Positions 35,340-44,132 of a stretch of DNA of 64,000 bases are shown here, piece after piece. Origin of the DNA: JBFEYJ01 sp041563315 (GTDB lineage: Bacteria; Pseudomonadota; Gammaproteobacteria; Thiohalomonadales; Thiohalomonadaceae); contig JBFFNE010000002.1 in NCBI GenBank assembly GCA_041563315.1, forward strand, positions 14,290-78,289. The letters run 5' to 3'. The position numbers and the translations under genes are program-made. Each line of letters begins with the position of its first letter. Position 1 is the first letter of the stretch. The notes beneath the pieces are model-generated. The model made no database searches, was not told the origin of the DNA, and was given only the letters and a program-made list of their open reading frames with translations.

Positions 35340-36191
35340 TTAGGCCTTGAGACCAAGATTTGTCCAGATGATTCGTGTGGGTTCGACCTGGTTCATCGTG
35401 TAGAAATGCAGGCCAGGGGCTCCCGCCTCAAGCAGACGTCTGCTGAGATCGGAGGTAACATCCAGACCGAAGGCTCGCAGAGAGCGGATGTCTTCACCAT
35501 AGGACTCGAGGCGCAGCATCAGCCAGCGAGGGATCTCAGCGCCACACATGGCAGAAAAGCGAGCGAGTTGTTTGATGTTGGTAATGGGCATGATGCCGGG
35601 AACGATCGGAATATCGATACCGCGTTTTTCAATTTCCTCGACGAACCGTAAATACGCATCAATATTGTAGAAGTATTGAGTGATAGCGGCATTGGCACCA
35701 GCACCAACTTTGCGGGCAAAGTTATCCAGATCGACGTCTGCTGTTGGCGCCTGGGGATGAAATTCAGGGTAAGCCGCTACCTCGATATGGAAGTGATCGC
35801 CGGTTTCCTTGCGAATGAATTCGACCAGTTCATTAGCATAATGAAACTCACCGGTTTCACGCATTCCCGATGGCATATCTCCGCGCAATGCGACGATACG
35901 CTTGATTCCCATTTCGATGTAGGTCTTTAATAATCCAGAAATGGCTTCCCGGGATGAACCAATACAGGAAAGGTGGGGGGCGGTATCCAGCCCGGCAGCG
36001 AACATTTCGCGAACTGTATCTACCGTTCCTTCCTGCGTGCTACCCCCTGCACCAAAGGTGACCGAGACATATTTGGGACCTAATTTGGCCAGTTCGTCAC
36101 GGGTTATACGCAGTTTTTCTGCGCCTTCTGGTGTTTTGGGCGGGAAGAATTCAAAACTGAATTGCCGGGGGTGAACTTTCTGTGATTCCAC
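35340..36191 (-). CDS. metF: Methylenetetrahydrofolate reductase
   Basis: 283 residues, FAD-dependent TIM barrel that makes 5-methyl-THF for methionine synthesis. FSFEFFPPKTPEGAEKL with the catalytic Glu, VSVTFGAGGSTQEGT, ALRGDMPSG and ITQYFYNIDAYLRF are visible. It is read in the same direction as ahcY, 56 bases downstream, so ahcY and metF likely share the transcript that begins with the SAH riboswitch. Gene order ahcY-metF is common in proteobacteria. Confidence 0.97.
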   Translation of the reverse strand: MESQKVHPRQFSFEFFPPKTPEGAEKLRITRDELAKLGPKYVSVTFGAGGSTQEGTVDTVREMFAAGLDTAPHLSCIGSSREAISGLLKTYIEMGIKRIVALRGDMPSGMRETGEFHYANELVEFIRKETGDHFHIEVAAYPEFHPQAPTADVDLDNFARKVGAGANAAITQYFYNIDAYLRFVEEIEKRGIDIPIVPGIMPITNIKQLARFSAMCGAEIPRWLMLRLESYGEDIRSLRAFGLDVTSDLSRRLLEAGAPGLHFYTMNQVEPTRIIWTNLGLKA

Positions 36192-36247
36192 GTTGACTCC
36201 TCCGGAAAATGACAGAGGAACAGCACTTGCTGTCCCTCGCCTTCCCT

Positions 36248-37543
36248 CTAGTAGCGGTAGTGATCAGACTTATATGGCCCTTCAACGGGGACCCCAAGGT
36301 AGTCGGCCTGCTCTTTTGTCATGGTGGTGAGCTGTGCACCGATTTTGGTCAGGTGCAAATGTGCGACCTTCTCGTCCAGGTGCTTGGGCAGGACATACAC
36401 CTGATTGTCGTACTGTTCGTGGTTGCTCCACAACTCAATCTGCGCAATCACCTGATTGGTGAACGAGGCGGACATGACAAAGCTTGGGTGACCAGTGGCA
36501 CAGCCAAGATTGACGAGGCGGCCCTCGGCCAGCAGGATGATTTTCTTGCCATCCGGGAAAATCACGTGATCGACCTGTGGCTTGATGTTCTCCCAAGTGT
36601 ACTGGCGCAGACTGGCGACATCGATTTCGTTATCGAAGTGGCCGATGTTACAGACGATGGCCTCGTCTTTCATGGCCTGCATGTTTGCATGGGTAATGAC
36701 ATCGATGTTGCCTGTGGTGGTGACAAAAATATCACCGAGTGCAGCGGCCTGGTCCATGGTCACAACGCGGTAGCCTTCCATTGCCGCCTGCAGCGCGTTA
36801 ATCGGATCGATTTCTGTGACCCAGGTGGTTGCACCCATGCCGCGGAAAGCCTGGGCACAGCCTTTGCCGACATCGCCGTAGCCGAGGACGACACAGATCT
36901 TGCCGGCAATCATCACATCGGTGGCGCGCTTAATGCCATCGATGAGTGACTCGCGGCAGCCATAGAGATTGTCGAATTTTGACTTGGTCACCGAGTCGTT
37001 GACGTTGATTGCCGGAACCAGGAGTTCGCCCTTTTTCGCCATTTCATAAAGACGGTGCACACCGGTGGTGGTCTCCTCGGAGATACCGCGCACCTGCTTG
37101 AGCCGGTCGGGGTACTTATCATGCATGATCTGGGTGAGGTCGCCGCCATCATCCAGGATCATGTTAGGCGTCCAGCCATTGGGCCCCTGGATGGTTTGCT
37201 CGATACACCACCAGAACTCTTCTTCGGTCTCACCCTTCCAGGCGAAGGTCGGGATACCGGCCGCGGCCATCGCCGCCGCGGCCTGATCCTGGGTGGAGAA
37301 GATGTTGCAGGAGGACCAGCGCACTTCAGCTCCCAGATCAATTAGGGTCTCCATCAAGACAGCGGTCTGAATGGTCATGTGCAGGCAGCCGGCAATTCGT
37401 GCACCTGCCAGTGGTTTTTTGCCCGCATACTCCTCACGCAGGGCCATCAGGCCCGGCATCTCGGTTTCGGCAATCGCGACTTCCTTACGGCCCCAATCGG
37501 CCAGGGAGATGTCAGCGACCTTATAGTCTGTGAAGTCAGACAT
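36248..37543 (-). CDS. ahcY: S-adenosylhomocysteine hydrolase
   Basis: 431 residues, NAD-dependent enzyme splitting S-adenosylhomocysteine to adenosine and homocysteine. The N-terminal KVADISLADWGRKEVAIAE, SSCNIFSTQDQAAAA, the NAD-binding VVLGYGDVGKGCAQAFRGMGA, and the C-terminal GPYKSDHYRY are diagnostic. An SAH riboswitch ends 22 bases before its start, so expression should rise when its substrate accumulates. It works with metK (SAM synthesis) and metF (methyl supply) in one methyl cycle. Confidence 0.98.
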   Translation of the reverse strand: MSDFTDYKVADISLADWGRKEVAIAETEMPGLMALREEYAGKKPLAGARIAGCLHMTIQTAVLMETLIDLGAEVRWSSCNIFSTQDQAAAAMAAAGIPTFAWKGETEEEFWWCIEQTIQGPNGWTPNMILDDGGDLTQIMHDKYPDRLKQVRGISEETTTGVHRLYEMAKKGELLVPAINVNDSVTKSKFDNLYGCRESLIDGIKRATDVMIAGKICVVLGYGDVGKGCAQAFRGMGATTWVTEIDPINALQAAMEGYRVVTMDQAAALGDIFVTTTGNIDVITHANMQAMKDEAIVCNIGHFDNEIDVASLRQYTWENIKPQVDHVIFPDGKKIILLAEGRLVNLGCATGHPSFVMSASFTNQVIAQIELWSNHEQYDNQVYVLPKHLDEKVAHLHLTKIGAQLTTMTKEQADYLGVPVEGPYKSDHYRY

Positions 37544-37565
37544 GTGTCTCTCTCCTAGTGTCGTT

Positions 37566-37638
37566 GGGAGCGCCGTTGAAAGATGTGCCGCCTCCCCGAG
37601 CCTGACGGAAAACCCGCTGCAGCGCTCCTCGGGGAGGT
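37566..37638 (-). ncRNA. S-adenosylhomocysteine (SAH) riboswitch
   Basis: On the minus strand, CCTCCCCGAGGAGCGCTGCA begins the element, followed by a CGGGTTTTCCG hairpin segment, CAGGCTCGGGGAGG (pairs with CCTCCCCGAG), and ACGGCGCTCCC, whose GGCGCTC can pair with GAGCGC to form the pseudoknot. These are the conserved words and order of the SAH riboswitch class as I know it. It sits directly upstream of ahcY, the usual gene controlled. SAH binding is expected to switch ahcY on. Confidence 0.93.
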
Positions 37639-37656
37639 TGGGTGTGTTTATTCACC

Positions 37657-37801
37657 ACCGCAAAGGCGCAAAGTGCGCAAAGAAAAACCGATAGATAAAC
37701 TGTCTGGTGGTGCCATTCAGTCGCAGACCATAATCCACTCATGTAGATTATCATGGACCGGTTTCGGTATTAACATTGCATCCTTCGCGCCTTTGCGGAG
37801 A
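37657..37801. repeat. GCAAAG-type inverted-repeat element, copy A
   Basis: About 145 bases between the metK stop and the ahcY riboswitch. The left end carries phased GCAAAG words (CGCAAAGGCGCAAAG, then TGCGCAAAGAAAA); the right end carries the reverse complement CGCGCCTTTGCGG (about 37785-37798). The interior is unrelated to the other copies. Two more copies of the same size are at 50287-50431 and 51366-51516. No ORF is inside. Likely a non-coding dispersed repeat or a small non-autonomous element. Confidence 0.75.
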
Positions 37802-37810
37802 AAGTTGTTT

Positions 37811-38971
37811 TTACAGTCCAGCCGCGGTGCGCAAGATCTCGGCCTTGTCAGTGCGTTCCCACGGCAGGTCCAGATCGTTCCGCCCGAAGTGGCCATAAGA
37901 GGCCGTGCCCTGGTAACGGGGCTTGGCCAGATCGAGCATGGTAGTAATGCCGTAGGGGCGGAGATCGAAGTGCTCACGAATGAGATCAATGATCCGCTGT
38001 TCGCTGACCACCGCCGTGCCGAACGTATCGACGCTGATGGAGGTAGGCTCTGCTACGCCGATGGCGTAGGAAACCTGAATTTCGCAACGTTCAGCAAGGC
38101 CGGCTGCAACCAGATTTTTTGCCACGTAACGTCCGGCATAGGCTGCCGAACGGTCGACCTTGGAGGGATCTTTGCCGGAGAAGGCACCGCCCCCGTGACG
38201 CGCCATGCCGCCATAGGTATCGACAATAATCTTGCGACCAGTCAGACCACAATCGCCGACCGGACCGCCGATGATGAACTGGCCTGTTGGATTGATATGG
38301 AACTTGGTATTGCCGTCGATCCACGCCTCAGGCAATACCGGTTTAATGATCAGGTCCATCACCGCTTCGCGCAGTTTTTCCTGGCTGATTTCCGGATTGT
38401 GCTGTGTGGAAAGAACCACCGCATCGATACCGACAGGTTTGCCTTCTTCGTAGCGAAAGGTCACCTGGCTTTTGGCATCGGGACGTAACCATGCCAGCTC
38501 ACCATTTTTGCGCACTTCGGCCTGGCGACGAACCAGGCGATGGGCATAGGTAATCGGGGCGGGCATCAGGACATCGGTTTCATTGCTGGCGTAGCCGAAC
38601 ATCAGGCCCTGGTCACCGGCACCCTGATTCTCTTTCTCTTCGCGATCTACACCCATGGCAATGTCTGGAGACTGCTTGCCCAGAGCGTTGAGCACAGCAC
38701 ACGTGGAACCGTCGAAGCCGACTTCGGAACTGGAGTAGCCGATACCGTTGACAGTATCGCGAACGATTTGCTCATATTCGATATTGGCAGTGGTGGTGAT
38801 CTCACCGGCCAGCACCACCATGCCGGTTTTGACCAAGGTCTCACAAGCGACACGGGCATTGGCATCCTGTTTCAGGATGGCGTCAAGTATGGCATCGGAA
38901 ATCTGATCCGCCATTTTGTCCGGATGTCCCTCGGACACTGATTCCGAAGTAAATAAGTAATTGTTTTTCAT
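37811..38971 (-). CDS. metK: S-adenosylmethionine synthase
   Basis: 386 residues from the ATG at 38969-38971 (MKNNYLFTSESVSEGHPDKM); the longer ORF from 39028 is promoter region. Makes SAM from methionine and ATP. SEGHPDKMADQISDA, the GAGDQGLMFGYA motif and GGGAFSGKDPSKVDRSAAY are intact. Same strand as ahcY and metF but separated from them by copy A and by the riboswitch, so ahcY probably has its own promoter within or after the repeat. I looked for a SAM riboswitch before metK and found none. Confidence 0.97.
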   Translation of the reverse strand: MKNNYLFTSESVSEGHPDKMADQISDAILDAILKQDANARVACETLVKTGMVVLAGEITTTANIEYEQIVRDTVNGIGYSSSEVGFDGSTCAVLNALGKQSPDIAMGVDREEKENQGAGDQGLMFGYASNETDVLMPAPITYAHRLVRRQAEVRKNGELAWLRPDAKSQVTFRYEEGKPVGIDAVVLSTQHNPEISQEKLREAVMDLIIKPVLPEAWIDGNTKFHINPTGQFIIGGPVGDCGLTGRKIIVDTYGGMARHGGGAFSGKDPSKVDRSAAYAGRYVAKNLVAAGLAERCEIQVSYAIGVAEPTSISVDTFGTAVVSEQRIIDLIREHFDLRPYGITTMLDLAKPRYQGTASYGHFGRNDLDLPWERTDKAEILRTAAGL

Positions 38972-39572
38972 GCGTATTAAATATCCCAAACTGATTGGCC
39001 GGCGCCATTGTTTATCACTGCACAACATAGTTGAACCGGCCAGTATATACGAAAGATGTCAATTGCCATATGGTTTCTGCGAGCCCTAGCATGAGCCGTT
39101 TTTATGAACATTGCGCCGGCTCTGAGTATGCCCGAAGACACAATGACCCTGGTGAAAAAGGCTAATTCATTGATTTTTGGTCGGTAATTCGATTTTGTTC
39201 CGATGCGACTCTTGCTCGCGCGGCAAAGATGGGCGACAATCATCTGTTCCACGGGGGAGCGTGGTGACTATAAGCACGGTTGCCAAGTGGTGAGTTGGGA
39301 GTCTGCACTCCTGTTAGCCGAGTGGATCACAAAGCCCCGGCAGGGTGCGTTAATCGCACCAAAAAAATGCATAGGTCCTCTGAAACTGAAACGAAAAAAA
39401 AAGATCGTTGCTCTTAGGGGAAGGTTTTTTCGCGCAGTTACTGTGGCTCCAGTAACCCCTCCCACAGTTTTGCGGCACCGGATGGTGGTGGCGTGGGGAG
39501 CTCTGCAGCGTTCTGAAGTAGATGCTGAAAACCAATCAAGAATTTTCGGTTATAAATTTGAAGGAGAGTTAG
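38972..39572. other. Divergent metK/tkt intergenic region
   Basis: 601 bases without a supportable gene. Near metK, an imperfect repeat places GGCCGG at about 38997 and CCGGCC at about 39034. GGTGCG/CGCACC arms (39344-39360) form a small hairpin followed by seven A; its polarity is wrong for a rightward terminator. Overlapping inverted repeats lie at 39437-39468. The ribosome-binding site GAAGGAGAG precedes tkt. The rightward promoter of the carbon-metabolism genes must be in the right half; CbbR sites cannot be placed with confidence. Confidence 0.5.
39437..39468 (+). promoter_or_regulatory. Overlapping, mutually exclusive hairpins in the tkt leader
   Basis: GTTACTG (39437-39443) pairs exactly with CAGTAAC (39450-39456), six-base loop. 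The overlapping ACTGTGG (39440-39446) pairs exactly with CCACAGT (39462-39468). Because bases 39440-39443 are used by both, only one stem can form at a time. This could be an operator with nested dyads or an RNA switch-like leader for tkt. About 105 bases separate it from the tkt start. Confidence 0.45.
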
Positions 39573-41549
39573 ATGCCAAGCCGTAGAGACTTAGCAAATG
39601 CCATTCGTGCCTTGAGCATGGATGCTGTGCAGAAAGCCAACTCTGGACACCCAGGCGCGCCGATGGGTATGGCGGATATCGCCGAAGTGTTGTGGAATGG
39701 CCACATGAAGCACAATCCAACCAATCCCGGTTGGTTTGACCGTGATCGATTCGTCCTCTCCAATGGTCACGGTTCCATGTTGATATACTCCCTGTTGCAC
39801 CTGACCGGCTACGATCTGGGTATTGAGGATCTGAAGAATTTCCGTCAGCTGCACTCCCGCACTCCGGGGCACCCCGAATACGGCTATGCACCCGGTATTG
39901 AGACCACCACCGGACCGCTGGGCCAAGGCATCACCAACGGTGTTGGTATGGCTATCGCGGAACGCACCCTGGCGGCGCAGTTTAACCGCGACGGTCACCA
40001 CATCGTCGACCACTACACCTATGTCTTCCTTGGCGATGGCTGCATGATGGAAGGTGTGTCTCATGAGTCCTGCGCCCTGGCGGGCACCATGGGCCTTGGT
40101 AAACTGGTCGCTTTCTGGGATGACAACGGTATTTCCATCGACGGCCATGTTGAGAACTGGTTCAGTGACGACACCGCGAAACGCTTCGAAGCCTATGGCT
40201 GGCATGTGGTGCGCGACGTTGACGGCCACGACGCCGAAGCTATCGACACGGCGATTCGCGAAGCCAAATCCGTCAATGACAAGCCGTCACTCATCTGCTG
40301 CAAGACCGTGATCGGTTTCGGCTCCCCGAACCTCTGCGGTAGCCACGACTGCCACGGTGCCCCGTTGGGAGACGACGAGATCAAGGCTACCCGTGAGAAT
40401 CTCGGCTGGAACCATGCCCCATTCGAAGTCCCGGGAGAAATTTACGAAGGCTGGGATGCCAAGCCCAAGGGGACTGAGGCCGAGCAACACTGGAACGACA
40501 AATTCGCCGCTTATAAGGCCGCTTATCCTGAACTGGCCACTGAGTTCGAGCGCCGTATGAAGGGTGAACTGCCGGCCAATTGGACCCAGCATGCCGATGC
40601 CTTCATCAAGGCCATCAACGAAAAGGCCGAAGGCCCGGCAACACGCAAGGCCTCCCAGAACAGCATCAACGGTTACGCCGAAGTGCTGCCCGAGTTCCTC
40701 GGTGGTTCTGCTGATCTGACCCCCTCCAACCTGACCTCCTGGAGCGGTTCCAAGTCGATCACCAACACCGTGGCCGATGGCAACTACATCTCCTACGGCG
40801 TGCGCGAGTTCGGCATGTCCGCCATCATGAACGGTATCGCCCTGCACGGCGGATTCATTCCGTTTGGTGGCACCTTCCTGATGTTCATGGAGTACGCCCG
40901 TAACGCCCTGCGCATGGCTGCACTGATGAAGCAACGCTCCATCTTCGTCTATACCCATGACTCCATTGGTCTGGGTGAGGATGGCCCAACTCACCAGCCG
41001 GTTGAGCAGATCGCCTCCATGCGCCTGATCCCCAATATGAGCGTCTGGCGTCCCTGTGATGCTGTCGAGACCGCTATGGCCTGGCGTTTTGCCATCGAGC
41101 GCACCGACGGTCCTTCATGCCTTTGCTTCTCACGCCAGAATCTGCCCCATCAGAGTCGCAGCGACGCACAGATCGCCGACATTGCGAAGGGCGGTTATGT
41201 GTTGAAGGATTGTGATGGCACTCCAGATGCGATCATTATCGCCACCGGTTCTGAGGTGGCCCTGGCGATGGACGCGGCTAATGCGATGGGCGACAAGAAG
41301 ATTCGTGTTGTGTCCATGCCCAGCGTTGACGCCTTCGAAGCCCAGGACGAAGCCTATCGTACTGCCGTACTGCCCGCCGGCGTTAAGACCGTGGCTGTTG
41401 AGGCGGGTGTCACCCCGCTGTGGTACAAGTATGCAGACAAGGTAATCGGTATCGATCGCTTCGGTGAATCTGCTCCTGCTGGCCAGCTGTTCAAGGAGTT
41501 TGGCTTTACCGTCGAGAACGTGGTCGCTGCGGTCAACAGCGTACTCTAA
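39573..41549 (+). CDS. tkt: Transketolase
   Basis: 658 residues, thiamine-diphosphate enzyme of the Calvin cycle and pentose phosphate pathway. RRDLANAIRALSMDAVQKAN, GHPGAPMGMADIAEVLW, FVLSNGHGSMLIYSLLHLTG, TPGHPEYG and GDGCMMEGVSHE (ThDP-Mg binding) plus DGPSCLCFSRQNLP near the C-terminal part are intact. AGGAG lies eight bases before the ATG. First gene of the tkt-gap-pgk-pyk-fba run; a hairpin with a T-tract follows. Confidence 0.97.
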   Translation: MPSRRDLANAIRALSMDAVQKANSGHPGAPMGMADIAEVLWNGHMKHNPTNPGWFDRDRFVLSNGHGSMLIYSLLHLTGYDLGIEDLKNFRQLHSRTPGHPEYGYAPGIETTTGPLGQGITNGVGMAIAERTLAAQFNRDGHHIVDHYTYVFLGDGCMMEGVSHESCALAGTMGLGKLVAFWDDNGISIDGHVENWFSDDTAKRFEAYGWHVVRDVDGHDAEAIDTAIREAKSVNDKPSLICCKTVIGFGSPNLCGSHDCHGAPLGDDEIKATRENLGWNHAPFEVPGEIYEGWDAKPKGTEAEQHWNDKFAAYKAAYPELATEFERRMKGELPANWTQHADAFIKAINEKAEGPATRKASQNSINGYAEVLPEFLGGSADLTPSNLTSWSGSKSITNTVADGNYISYGVREFGMSAIMNGIALHGGFIPFGGTFLMFMEYARNALRMAALMKQRSIFVYTHDSIGLGEDGPTHQPVEQIASMRLIPNMSVWRPCDAVETAMAWRFAIERTDGPSCLCFSRQNLPHQSRSDAQIADIAKGGYVLKDCDGTPDAIIIATGSEVALAMDAANAMGDKKIRVVSMPSVDAFEAQDEAYRTAVLPAGVKTVAVEAGVTPLWYKYADKVIGIDRFGESAPAGQLFKEFGFTVENVVAAVNSVL

Positions 41550-41568
41550 TGATTTGAAGCAATCAGGT

Positions 41569-41604
41569 GCGGGACGGGTTCGCTCATCCCGCCCCCCGTT
41601 TTTG
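41569..41604 (+). terminator. Terminator or attenuator between tkt and gap
   Basis: GCGGGA (41569-41574) and TCCCGC (41587-41592) form a stem around a 12-base loop; a C-run and then GTTTTTG follow. The stem is short and the T-tract is separated from it by five bases, so it may only partly stop transcription between tkt and gap. Confidence 0.55.
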
Positions 41605-41628
41605 TAAATAAACTTAGGGAGAAACATC

Positions 41629-42633
41629 ATGACGATTAAAGTCGGTATTAACGGTTTCGGCCGTATCGGCCGCATGGCCTTCCGTGCCATCGCCAAAGAG
41701 TTCAACGACATCGAAGTGGTCGGCATCAATGACCTGCTGGATGCGGATTACCTCGCTTACATGCTGAAGTACGACTCTGTACACGGCCGTTTCGACGGCG
41801 ATGTGGCTGTTGATGGCAACAATCTGATTGTCAACGGCAAGACCATCCGCCTGACCGCCGAGCGTGACCCAGCCAACCTCAAGTGGTCCGACATCGGCGC
41901 CGAGCTGGTTATCGAGTGTACCGGTTTCTTCCTTACCGATGAGACCTGCCAGAAGCACATCGAAGCCGGCGCCAAGAAAGTGGTGATGTCTGCTCCTTCC
42001 AAGGACGGCACCCCGATGTTCGTTTACGGCGTTAACCACGACACCTACGCCGGCCAGGCCATTGTCTCTGCCGCTTCCTGCACCACCAACTGCCTGGCCC
42101 CGGTCGCCAAGGTACTGAATGACAACTGGGGCATCAAGCGTGGCCTGATGACCACCGTACATGCTGCAACTGCTACCCAGAAAACCGTTGACGGTCCTTC
42201 CATGAAAGACTGGCGCGGTGGCCGCGGAATCCTGGAGAATATCATCCCGTCCTCCACCGGTGCGGCCAAGGCGGTAGGCGTTGTTTTGCCTGAGCTGAAC
42301 GGCAAACTGACCGGTATGGCGTTCCGCGTTCCCACCTCTGATGTTTCCGTGGTTGACCTGACCGTCGAGCTGAACAAGGAAGCGAAGTACGAAGACATCT
42401 GTGCCGCCATGAAGAAGGCCTCCGAGTCTGGTGACATGAGCAAGACCCTGGGTTACACCGACGAGAAGGTGGTCTCCACTGACTTCCGTGGCGTTGGCTT
42501 CTCCTCTATCTTCGATGCCGAGGCCGGTATCGCGCTGGATGGCACCTTCGTCAAGGTGGTTTCCTGGTACGACAACGAGTATGGCTACACCTGCAACATG
42601 CTGCGTTTTGTCGAGCACGTTGCCGCCAACTAA
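41629..42633 (+). CDS. gap: Glyceraldehyde-3-phosphate dehydrogenase, type I
   Basis: 334 residues. NAD-binding GINGFGRIGRMAFRA at the N-terminus, catalytic Cys in SAASCTTNCLAPVAKVL, and WYDNEYGYTCNMLRFV at the end. In an autotroph it runs in the reductive direction in the Calvin cycle as well as in glycolysis. GGGAG lies ten bases before the ATG. The stop codon begins a 240-base gap rich in inverted repeats before pgk. Confidence 0.97.
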   Translation: MTIKVGINGFGRIGRMAFRAIAKEFNDIEVVGINDLLDADYLAYMLKYDSVHGRFDGDVAVDGNNLIVNGKTIRLTAERDPANLKWSDIGAELVIECTGFFLTDETCQKHIEAGAKKVVMSAPSKDGTPMFVYGVNHDTYAGQAIVSAASCTTNCLAPVAKVLNDNWGIKRGLMTTVHAATATQKTVDGPSMKDWRGGRGILENIIPSSTGAAKAVGVVLPELNGKLTGMAFRVPTSDVSVVDLTVELNKEAKYEDICAAMKKASESGDMSKTLGYTDEKVVSTDFRGVGFSSIFDAEAGIALDGTFVKVVSWYDNEYGYTCNMLRFVEHVAAN

Positions 42634-42757
42634 AATAAGCGGATCTTCTGTTCACTGTCGGCGTGACGGAAGGATTTTGAATATTTACGTACTGAAGTAC
42701 GCTCCGTGTTCAAAACCTTCCTGCGTCTTGCGGGGAAACAAAATCTCGCGCTTATTT
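42633..42757. repeat. Long inverted-repeat element between gap and pgk
   Basis: Outer arms AAATAAGCG (42633-42641) and CGCTTATTT (42749-42757) are exact complements. Inner arms GACGGAAGGATTTTGAA (42665-42681) and TTCAAAACCTTCCTGCGTC (42709-42727) pair over most of their length, and TACGTACTGAAGTACG in the centre forms a further small dyad. The 125-base unit has no coding capacity and resembles a MITE or REP-like element, or an RNA processing structure in the gap-pgk transcript. Confidence 0.7.
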
Positions 42758-42766
42758 ATGTGTTTC

Positions 42767-42846
42767 GGGATTGCCCGGACATTGTCCGGGAAATCCCTGA
42801 AGCATTTGCCTATCAGAGGTTTTTGCTAAGCCCGGTTTTAGCAAAA
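42767..42846 (+). promoter_or_regulatory. Two further hairpins before pgk
   Basis: GGGATT-G-CCCGGACA (from 42767) pairs with TGTCCGGG-A-AATCCC (to 42797), a stem of 14 pairs with one internal mismatch. Then TTTTGCTAA (42821-42829) pairs with TTAGCAAAA (42838-42846) around an eight-base loop. The second ends 26 bases before the pgk start. Neither has a T-tract, so mRNA stabilisation or processing is more likely than termination. Confidence 0.6.
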
Positions 42847-42872
42847 TTCTTTGAAATTAAATGGAGTGGAAA

Positions 42873-44051
42873 ATGTCATTCATTAAGTTGACTGATCTCG
42901 ACCTTGCCGGCAAGCGCGTGCTGATCCGCGCCGACCTGAATGTGCCCGTCAAGAACGGCAAGGTGACCTCGGATGCCCGTATTACCGCCTCTATGCCGAC
43001 CATTGAGCACTGCCTCAAGGCCGGTGCCAAGGTCATGGTGATGTCTCACCGTGGGCGCCCGGAAGAGGGCGTTGCCGATGACGAGAACTCACTGCAGCCG
43101 ATCGCCGAAGACATGACAGCAAAGTTGGGTAAGGCTGTACGTTTGATCAAGGATTACCTCAGAGGTGGTTTTGATGTTGCCGACGGCGAAGTGGTACTGC
43201 TGGAAAACGTGCGCTTCAATGCCGGCGAAAAGAAGGACAACGAGGAGCTGGCAAAGAAGTATGCCGCCCTGTGCGATGTTTTCGTGATGGATGCCTTCGG
43301 CACCGCGCATCGTGCCCAGGCTTCGACCCACGGCGTGGGTAAATTTGCGCCGACCGCCTGTGCCGGTCTGCTGCTGGCTGAGGAGCTGGATGCCCTGAAC
43401 AAGGCCCTGGCCAATCCGGCCCGCCCGATGGTGGCTATCGTGGGTGGCTCGAAAGTTTCCACCAAGCTGACCGTGCTTGAGGCCTTGTCAGAAAAGGTTG
43501 ACCAAATGGTTGTTGGCGGCGGAATCGCGAACACCTTCCTCAAGGCGACCGGCAAGAACGTCGGCAAGTCCCTGTGCGAAGATGACCTGGTGCCCACTGC
43601 CCAGGCACTGATGGAAACGATGAACGCCCGCGGTGCCTCCATTCCTGTGGCTGTCGATGTGGTGTGTGGCAAGAAGTTTGATGAAAACGAACCCGCCGTG
43701 CTGAAGGATGCCGGTGATGTGGTCGACGATGACATGATCTTCGATATCGGTCCCAAGTCCGCTGCAGAACTGGTTGAGATCATTAAAAATGCCGGCACTG
43801 TGGTATGGAACGGGCCAGTTGGGGTGTTCGAGTTCGATCAGTTTGGTGAAGGCACCAAGGCGATCGCCATGGCGATTGCCGAAACCAAGGCTTTTACCCT
43901 GGCCGGTGGTGGAGACACCATTGCTGCAATACAGAAGTACAATATTTATGACAAGGTCTCTTACATCTCTACTGCCGGCGGTGCCTTCCTCGAGTTCCTC
44001 GAAGGCAAGACCCTGCCGGCTGTAGCCATGCTGGAAGAGCGCGCGAAATAA
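42873..44051 (+). CDS. pgk: Phosphoglycerate kinase
   Basis: 392 residues from the ATG at 42873 (MSFIKLTDLDLAGKRVLIRADLNVPV); a GGAG six bases upstream favours it over the ATG at 42861. Motifs: RADLNVPVKNGKVTSDARI, MSHRGRPEEG, ENVRFNAGEKKDN, GGSKVSTKL and GGGDTIAAI near the end. Makes 1,3-bisphosphoglycerate for the Calvin cycle, ATP in glycolysis. Between gap and pyk on the same strand. Confidence 0.97.
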   Translation: MSFIKLTDLDLAGKRVLIRADLNVPVKNGKVTSDARITASMPTIEHCLKAGAKVMVMSHRGRPEEGVADDENSLQPIAEDMTAKLGKAVRLIKDYLRGGFDVADGEVVLLENVRFNAGEKKDNEELAKKYAALCDVFVMDAFGTAHRAQASTHGVGKFAPTACAGLLLAEELDALNKALANPARPMVAIVGGSKVSTKLTVLEALSEKVDQMVVGGGIANTFLKATGKNVGKSLCEDDLVPTAQALMETMNARGASIPVAVDVVCGKKFDENEPAVLKDAGDVVDDDMIFDIGPKSAAELVEIIKNAGTVVWNGPVGVFEFDQFGEGTKAIAMAIAETKAFTLAGGGDTIAAIQKYNIYDKVSYISTAGGAFLEFLEGKTLPAVAMLEERAK

Positions 44052-44057
44052 TAACCC

Positions 44058-44117
44058 GTTTCGGGTCACGGGTGGGTCGGTGGTGTAGGCTACCGCTCCC
44101 TGCCCGTAACACGAAAC
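44058..44117. repeat. Inverted repeat between pgk and pyk
   Basis: GTTTCGGGTCACGGG (44058-44072) pairs with CCCGTAACACGAAAC (44103-44117), with two mismatches, around a 30-base loop. It fills nearly the whole 81-base gap and leaves 15 bases to the pyk start; no separate Shine-Dalgarno is obvious (GAAGA only). Likely an intercistronic stem in the operon transcript, possibly a dispersed repeat. Confidence 0.55.
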
Positions 44118-44132
44118 TCGAAACTGAAGATT

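Noticed and set aside
38972..39060. SAM-type riboswitch before metK
   Set aside because: I looked for the conserved SAM-I, SAM-II and SAM/SAH words near the metK start and found none.
39344..39367. Terminator hairpin GGTGCG/CGCACC with A-run
   Set aside because: On the plus strand the stem is followed by A, not T; on the minus strand the T-run precedes the stem. Polarity is wrong for a terminator in either direction.
41614..42618. 334-codon ORF opposite gap
   Set aside because: Antisense shadow of GAPDH, with nearly the same ends because strong codon bias removes stops on the other strand. No ribosome-binding site or recognisable domain.
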